64,000 nucleotides of DNA from the NCBI RefSeq assembly GCF_000720115.1, contig NZ_JOIR01000028.1:1-64000 (forward strand), read 5' to 3'. The notes under the pieces were generated by a model. The model was given only the letters and a program-made list of their open reading frames with translations. It did no database searches and had not been told where the DNA came from. The DNA comes from Streptomyces sp. NRRL F-2580. GTDB lineage: Bacteria; Actinomycetota; Actinomycetes; Streptomycetales; Streptomycetaceae. Of the stretch, positions 59,416-64,000 are shown one piece after another. How positions within the stretch are numbered: position 1 is the first letter of the stretch; each line of letters begins with the position of its first letter. The position numbers and the translations under genes were made by a program.

Positions 59416-61278
59416 TCAGGCGGCGCCCGCGACCTGGTCGAGTTCGGAGTCCAGGGCGAGGGCGGCGGTGATGAGGGCGAGGTGGGTGAAGGCCTGGGGG
59501 AAGTTGCCCAGTTGCTCTCCGGTGAGGCCGACCTCTTCGGCGAAGAGCCCCACGTGGTTGGCATAGGTGAGCATCTTGTCGAAGGAGTAGCGGGCCTGAT
59601 GGAGACGGCCGGCCTTCGCGAGGGCGTAGACGTGCAGGAAGGAGCACAGGGAGAAGGTGCCCTCGGCGCCCCGCAGGCCGTCCGGAGAGGCCTCCGGGTC
59701 GTAGCGGTAGACGAGGCTGTCGGAGACGAGGTCGGTGTCCATGGCGTCGAGGGTGGACAGCCAGCGCGGATCCCTGGGGGCGATGAAGCCGACCAGGGGC
59801 ATGAGCAACAGGGAGGCGTCCAGGACGGTGTTGTCGTACTCCTGGACGAACGCCTGACGCTTTTCGCTCCAGCCGAGGGTCATGACCTGGTTGAGGATCG
59901 CGTCCCGTGCCGCCGTCCAGCGGGTCAGGTCGGCGGGGCGGGCGGTGGCCACTGCCTGGCGGATGCCGCGGTCCAGGGCGACCCAGCACATGAGGCGGCT
60001 GTAGGTGAAGTCCTTCTGGCCGCCCCGGGTTTCCCATATGCCCTCGTCGGGGCGGTCCCAGTTGTCGCACAGCCAGTCGAGCAGCGCGGCGCAGCGCAGC
60101 CAGTCGTCGTAGCCGATGACGTTGCTGACCTGGCCGGTCTGGGCGAGGGCGTAGACGGCCTCGCCGTAGATGTCCATCTGGAGCTGGTCGGCGGCGCCGT
60201 TGCCCGAACGCACCGGTCGGGAGCCGCGCCACCCTTCCATGTGGTCGAGGACCTCCTCGGTCAGGTACGGGTCGCCGTCGACGCGGTACATGATCTGGAG
60301 GGGTTCGCCGTTGGGAGCGCCGCCGTCCCGCAGCCGCCGGAGCAGCCAGCTGCGGAAGGCGTTGGCCTCGTCGGTGAATCCGAGGTCGCGCATGGCGCGC
60401 ACCGAGAGGGAGGCGTCGCGGACCCAGGTGTAGCGGTAGTCCCAGTTGCGCTCGCCGCCCTCCTGCTCGGGCAGGCCCATGGTGGCGGCGGCGATCGGCG
60501 CGCCGGTCGGCGCGTACGTCATCAGCTTGATGGTGATCGCGGAACGGTTGACCATCTGCTGCCAGCGGCCGCGGTAGGTGCAGTGGGCGACCCAGCCGTG
60601 CCAGAAGTCGCGGACGTCGTTGAACTCCTCCGTCATGTCGTGCACGTTCACTGCCGGCGGGGGCGCGCTGTCGGCGTCGCAGACGGTCAGGAGGACGGCC
60701 GCGCGTTCGCCCTCGGCCAGGGCCAGGGTCGCGCGCACGTCCGTGCCGTCGGCCTCCAGGTCGACCGGCCCCAGGGCTTGCAGGTACGCGGTGATGCCGG
60801 GGCCGTCGAAGCGGGCGGTGGCACCGTCGAACGTCAGGTCGTGCGGTGCCCGGCCGTAGTCGAAGCGAGGGCGGCACTCCAGGCTGAAGCGCGCGGTGCC
60901 CCGCACACCCCGCATGACCCGCACCACTTGGTGCCGCTCGGTGACGATGTGCGGATCGCGTACGGGCATGAAGTCGATGACCTCGCCGACGCCCTCGGGG
61001 GTGAGGAAACGGGTCATCAGGACGGCGGTGTCGGCCAGGTAGAGCTGCTGGGTGACGACCTCGGCGCTGCCCGCCGGTCCGTCGTCGGAGACGTCGGGCG
61101 CGTCGGCGGTGATGGCGAAGTAGCCGCCTCCGCGGTCGTCGAGCAGGCTGGCGAAGATGCTGGGCGCGTCGAAGCGAGGCGAGCAGAACCAGTCGAGCAC
61201 GCCCTCGGAGGAGACGAGGGCACACGTCTGCAGGTCCCCGATCAGACCGTGCTCGGCGATCGGCGGGTAGGGGAGCAT
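59416..61278 (-). CDS. GH15 family glucanase/trehalase-type hydrolase (second copy)
   Basis: A 620-residue paralogue of the enzyme at 38301, with the same N-terminal IAEHGLIGDLQTCALVSSEG-type opening, LDWFCSPRFDAPSIFASLL, GGERNWDYRYTWVRDASLS, GIWETRGGQKDFTYSR and the C-terminal TGEQLGNFPQAFTHLALI. Sequence differences are spread over the whole length, so the copies are old. The ATG at 61278 has GGCGAGG-type pairing upstream. It is preceded by a PLDc_N-SHOCT gene (35 bp gap) and followed by a GAP-family exporter (27 bp gap). Trehalose or alpha-glucan hydrolysis is the family role; the two copies may differ in substrate. Confidence 0.92.
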   Translation of the reverse strand: MLPYPPIAEHGLIGDLQTCALVSSEGVLDWFCSPRFDAPSIFASLLDDRGGGYFAITADAPDVSDDGPAGSAEVVTQQLYLADTAVLMTRFLTPEGVGEVIDFMPVRDPHIVTERHQVVRVMRGVRGTARFSLECRPRFDYGRAPHDLTFDGATARFDGPGITAYLQALGPVDLEADGTDVRATLALAEGERAAVLLTVCDADSAPPPAVNVHDMTEEFNDVRDFWHGWVAHCTYRGRWQQMVNRSAITIKLMTYAPTGAPIAAATMGLPEQEGGERNWDYRYTWVRDASLSVRAMRDLGFTDEANAFRSWLLRRLRDGGAPNGEPLQIMYRVDGDPYLTEEVLDHMEGWRGSRPVRSGNGAADQLQMDIYGEAVYALAQTGQVSNVIGYDDWLRCAALLDWLCDNWDRPDEGIWETRGGQKDFTYSRLMCWVALDRGIRQAVATARPADLTRWTAARDAILNQVMTLGWSEKRQAFVQEYDNTVLDASLLLMPLVGFIAPRDPRWLSTLDAMDTDLVSDSLVYRYDPEASPDGLRGAEGTFSLCSFLHVYALAKAGRLHQARYSFDKMLTYANHVGLFAEEVGLTGEQLGNFPQAFTHLALITAALALDSELDQVAGAA

Positions 61279-61313
61279 CGGCCTCGCCTTCCTGATGCGT
61301 CCTGGTCCGGTTC

Positions 61314-61733
61314 TCAGGAACCCAGGACCTTGGCCTTGGCCTGCTCGTACTCGGCCGCCGTGAGGTCGCCGCGGTTCTTGAGCTCGGCGAGCTTCGACAG
61401 TTCGTCGGCGTGACCGGTGGGCCCGGCGCTGTCGCGCACGTAGGAACGGAAGGCCTGCTCCTGCTGCTGGGCCCGGTTGAGCTCGCGTTCGCCCATCCCG
61501 CGGCCCCGGGCGATCAGGTAGACGAACACGCCCAGGAACGGCAGCAGGATGACGAAGATAGTCCATCCCGCCTTGCCCCAGCCGCTCAGACCGTCGTCAC
61601 GGAAGATGTCGGCGATGACGCGGAAGAGCAGCATGAACCAGAGGACCCAGAGGAAGATCAGCATCATGGTCCAGAAGAAGTTCAGCAGGGGGTAGTCGTA
61701 GTCCTCTGCCAGGTTGAGCAACGGGTTCTGCAT
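61314..61733 (-). CDS. PLDc_N and SHOCT domain membrane protein
   Basis: A 139-residue protein with two membrane helices (NFFWTMMLIFLWVLWFMLLFRV and AGWTIFVILLPFLGVFVYLIA), matching the phospholipase-D-nuclease N-terminal (PLDc_N) module, and a C-terminal SHOCT domain, LAELKNRGDLTAAEYEQAKAK. No phospholipase active site is present; the name refers only to the membrane anchor. The ATG at 61733 has AGGAG eight bases upstream. The GH15 and amidotransferase genes flank it closely on the same strand. It shares the SHOCT module with the protein at 57779. Confidence 0.85.
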   Translation of the reverse strand: MQNPLLNLAEDYDYPLLNFFWTMMLIFLWVLWFMLLFRVIADIFRDDGLSGWGKAGWTIFVILLPFLGVFVYLIARGRGMGERELNRAQQQEQAFRSYVRDSAGPTGHADELSKLAELKNRGDLTAAEYEQAKAKVLGS

Positions 61734-61760
61734 GGCCCGGTCTCCTGTCGGTCGGGTCGG

Positions 61761-62594
61761 TCAGGCGGGCACCGGGGCGAAGGGGAACAACGAGTCAGCG
61801 CCCGGCTGTACGACGCCGTAGCTGCTTTCCGGTACCTCGTTCCAGGCGCCGGGCAGATCGCCGAGGGGTTCGGACACGATCAGGCGGGTCTCGTCGGAGA
61901 CCTCCTGGAGGAACGCCATGTCCGGGTGCAGCCTGCGCAGCGAGTCCACCTTGCTGCTGTAGAACAGCGAGCGGGAGGCGTGCCCACTGGAGTAGCGGAA
62001 GGCCCAGACGCGTTCGCCGTCGGTCATGGCGAGCGTCATCTGGAGCGGGAGCTCCACTCCGTGGTCGTGCCCCACGCGCTCCACCACTCCCGCCATCCTG
62101 GCGATGGCGGTCGGCGGGTCCTCTTCCAGCCCGAAGGTGAGGGCCAGGTAGAACATCACCTCGGAGTCCGTCGTTCCGCCGATGTCGGCGTAGAGGGCGG
62201 GATCGACGAGCATGGTGAGGTCCCGGCGCATCAGGTGGAAACCGGAGATCGCTCCGTTGTGCATGAACATCCAGCGGCCGTGCCGGAACGGGTGGCAGTT
62301 CGACTGCTGCACCGCCGTCCCGGTCGACGCCCGGATGTGCGCGAAGAACAGCGGGGAGCGGACGTGGTCCGCCATCTCCCGCAGGTTGCGGTTGTTCCAG
62401 GCGGGACCGACGTCCCTGAGGAGCGCCGGAGATTCGATGTCGTCCGTGTACCAGCCGACACCGAACCCGTCGCCGTTCGTCGTCTCCACTCCGAGCTTGG
62501 AGTGCAGGCTCTGGTCGATCAGCGAGTGAGCCGGTTTGTACAGGATGGTGTCGAGCAGCATGGGCGTACCCGAATACGCGAGCCATCGGCACAT
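61761..62594 (-). CDS. Class II glutamine amidotransferase (EgtC-like)
   Basis: A 277-residue N-terminal-nucleophile amidohydrolase. Cys2, directly after Met1 (MCRWLAYSG), is the catalytic nucleophile, so the ATG at 62594 is certain. Further signatures: GDGFGVGWYTDD, FFAHIRASTGTAVQQSNCHPF, FMHNGAISGF and GGTTDSEVMFYLAL. Such stand-alone proteins resemble YafJ and EgtC, which cleaves a gamma-glutamyl amide in ergothioneine synthesis. The other egt genes are not here, so the substrate is open. It lies upstream of the PLDc_N-SHOCT, GH15 and GAP genes in a probable operon. Confidence 0.9.
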   Translation of the reverse strand: MCRWLAYSGTPMLLDTILYKPAHSLIDQSLHSKLGVETTNGDGFGVGWYTDDIESPALLRDVGPAWNNRNLREMADHVRSPLFFAHIRASTGTAVQQSNCHPFRHGRWMFMHNGAISGFHLMRRDLTMLVDPALYADIGGTTDSEVMFYLALTFGLEEDPPTAIARMAGVVERVGHDHGVELPLQMTLAMTDGERVWAFRYSSGHASRSLFYSSKVDSLRRLHPDMAFLQEVSDETRLIVSEPLGDLPGAWNEVPESSYGVVQPGADSLFPFAPVPA

Positions 62595-62718
62595 GGGTCA
62601 TCACCTGCGTCTCTACGGCACTGCGGGAAACGAACCGCCGTCCCGCGCGCCCCGGGACGGAATGCCGTGCTTTCCCTGCGCGCTGCGGCCGGCGTCATGT
62701 GGATCTCGTCCGGCCATC

Positions 62719-64000
62719 TCATTCTCGGGTCCCTCCCCCGGGAGCGCCACGCGGGACGCCCGACGCGTCACCGCGCCGGCCACCGGCCGCCAGCAGCGCG
62801 AGTACGGCCAGCACGGCCAGCAGGATGAGCACCAGCAGCAGGACCGTGAGCACCGTCGGGTGGTTCCACAGCGCGAACACCAGCGCGAGGACGAGCAGCA
62901 CGCCGATGGTGAGCCAGCGCCGGCGGGCCAGGACCCAGGTGCCGACGCGCCCGGTGTGCACTCCGTGGGCGGCTCCCCAGCCCGCCGCGGAGTCGGCCGC
63001 GCGCTCCGCCGTACCGCGGACGCCGCGCGGCAGCCGGCCGGCACCGGACAGGTAGGCGCCGAGGGCGACGACGATCCCGAGGACGATCGCGGTGCGGATG
63101 CTGACCCTCAGGAACCGCACGAGCGTGTCGAAGATGGCCGCGGCCGCCGCGGGCGACTGGACCTGCTCCGGGAGGTGGTCGAGGTAGTAACGGCGGGCGA
63201 TGACCAGGCCGATGGCCAGGATGAGGCAGGCGAGGGCCGCGCAGAGCATGGTGGTCACCAGGGCCCGGCGCCGGCGCCGGGCGAGCAGGACTCCGGCCAC
63301 CCCGAGGATCACGGTGAGGACGGGCAGCCAGTTGCCGAGGACGTCGAGCAGGTGGACCATGCTCCTGATCTTCGCCAGTTTGTCGGACTGGAAGAGCACC
63401 ATCTGCTTGTTGACCTCGGGAATCTTCTCGGCCGGGGAGATGCCGGCCTTCACGAGGTCCTCCTTGACCTTCTCCACGGCCTCGCCGATGTCCAGGGTGA
63501 CGGTGCCGCCCGCGACCTCCACCGCGCCGCGGCCCTGCCCGGTCAGCGCGTGCACCACCGCGTTGTGGGCGGCCCGGTTGGCGGTGGTCCAGATCTTCTC
63601 GAACCGGTCGCTGTCGACGAACCGGGTCGCCACCTTGGAGACGGCCGCGTCGGCGGCGGAGTCCAGCTGGGGGCCCAGGGCCTTGACGGCATTGCCGACA
63701 CGGGGCGGCAGTCCCTGCGATTCGAGCCATTTCGCCAGGTCGTCCGTGACCTGGGCGCCGTCGACGCGGACGTCGGCCGCCTCGGTGATGCGGTGGACCG
63801 CGGCGGCCTCGACGTCCGGGTTCGAGGCGAGCGGAGCGACCGTGGAGACGTACCGGTCGGTGTCCAGCACGATGTCGTGGACCCACACGGTGAGCAGCGA
63901 GACCGGGACGAGGATGCACGTGAGCGTGATCAACACGGCCGAAACGGTGCCGGCCACGATCTTCCGGGAACGCGAGGCCTGCCGTCCCGGCGCGGGCGCC
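62719..64000 (-). CDS. Multi-helix membrane protein with large extracytoplasmic domain (5-prime end outside window)
   Basis: At least 427 residues are encoded; the frame is open through the right edge (the preceding codons give APAPGRQASRSRKI), so the start is probably outside. It has a first helix (TVSAVLITLTCILVPVSLLTVWVH), an extracytoplasmic helical part of about 160 residues with DTDRYVSTVAPLASNPDVEAA, then helices LPVLTVILGVAGVLLA, TMLCAALACLILAIGLVIA, TAIVLGIVVALGAYL and a final LLLVLILLAVLAVLALLAAGG. This resembles large actinobacterial integral membrane proteins of unknown function. No enzymatic motif is visible. Confidence 0.78.
   Translation of the reverse strand, partial: APAPGRQASRSRKIVAGTVSAVLITLTCILVPVSLLTVWVHDIVLDTDRYVSTVAPLASNPDVEAAAVHRITEAADVRVDGAQVTDDLAKWLESQGLPPRVGNAVKALGPQLDSAADAAVSKVATRFVDSDRFEKIWTTANRAAHNAVVHALTGQGRGAVEVAGGTVTLDIGEAVEKVKEDLVKAGISPAEKIPEVNKQMVLFQSDKLAKIRSMVHLLDVLGNWLPVLTVILGVAGVLLARRRRRALVTTMLCAALACLILAIGLVIARRYYLDHLPEQVQSPAAAAAIFDTLVRFLRVSIRTAIVLGIVVALGAYLSGAGRLPRGVRGTAERAADSAAGWGAAHGVHTGRVGTWVLARRRWLTIGVLLVLALVFALWNHPTVLTVLLLVLILLAVLAVLALLAAGGRRGDASGVPRGAPGGGTRE

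Noticed and set aside
56598..62594. Ergothioneine biosynthesis cluster (EgtA and EgtC-like proteins)
   Set aside because: EgtB, EgtD and EgtE are absent, and the two genes are 4 kb apart on opposite strands among unrelated genes.

Overview
The window looks like a stretch of a Streptomyces (or closely related Streptomycetaceae) chromosome. GC content is very high throughout, GTG starts with short GGAGG-type ribosome binding sites are common, and neighbouring genes often overlap by four bases (GTGA). The families present (DUF574 methyltransferase, PAS-GAF-PP2C-ATPase phosphatase, class F sortase, DUF6777 lipoprotein, Rpf-LysM-M23 hydrolase, CinY-like secreted protein) are typical of that group. 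I see no rRNA, tRNA, insertion sequence, prophage, CRISPR array or biosynthetic gene cluster.

Layout. 0-10.4 kb: a TetR regulator divergent from a flavin monooxygenase; a coupled methyltransferase and PAS-GGDEF-EAL (c-di-GMP) pair; then a cell-surface block with a proline-rich membrane protein, a DUF4239 protein, two convergent paralogous secreted proteins, a class F sortase and a polysaccharide deacetylase. 10.4-23.2 kb: the fused lysyl-phosphatidylglycerol synthase/lysyl-tRNA synthetase LysX, a universal stress protein, a CapA-like lipoprotein, an ECF sigma factor, a Fpg/Nei DNA glycosylase with a TPR protein, and a PP2C phosphatase with a lipoprotein. 23.3-30.1 kb: a YndJ-DUF1990-lipase-maturation-factor gene row behind a pair of TTGAAC-N2-GTTCAA palindromes, an epimerase, a 57-residue peptide gene divergent from an HD-domain gene, and a zinc-ribbon SDR-fold protein that lacks the usual catalytic tyrosine. 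30.3-36.9 kb: a DMT transporter whose frame runs into the opposite Rpf-LysM-M23 gene, 6-phosphogluconate dehydrogenase, panD with a GNAT and a racemase-like gene, and a serine-hydrolase pseudogene with two frameshifts.

36.9-64 kb resembles a stress, respiration and carbon-storage region: DUF2254, two GH15 glucanase/trehalase-type enzymes, a CPA1 antiporter with a C-terminal regulatory domain, cytochrome bd oxidase (cydAB), an SDR, a GMC oxidoreductase, a cyclase, a gluconokinase-aldose epimerase fusion, two divergent ClC proteins, DUF2252, amphi-Trp, CinY-like, YbdK-like, SHOCT, DUF6325, GAP/Sap, PLDc_N-SHOCT and class II glutamine amidotransferase proteins. The last membrane protein runs off the right edge.

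The most notable points are the GntK-GalM fusion inside a possible aldose-oxidation (gluconate) module next to cytochrome bd oxidase, the zinc-ribbon SDR without its tyrosine, the small peptide/HD pair, the paired palindromic operator in front of the YndJ row, and the broken serine hydrolase. Function assignments rest on motif recognition from the translated sequence only; no database search was run.
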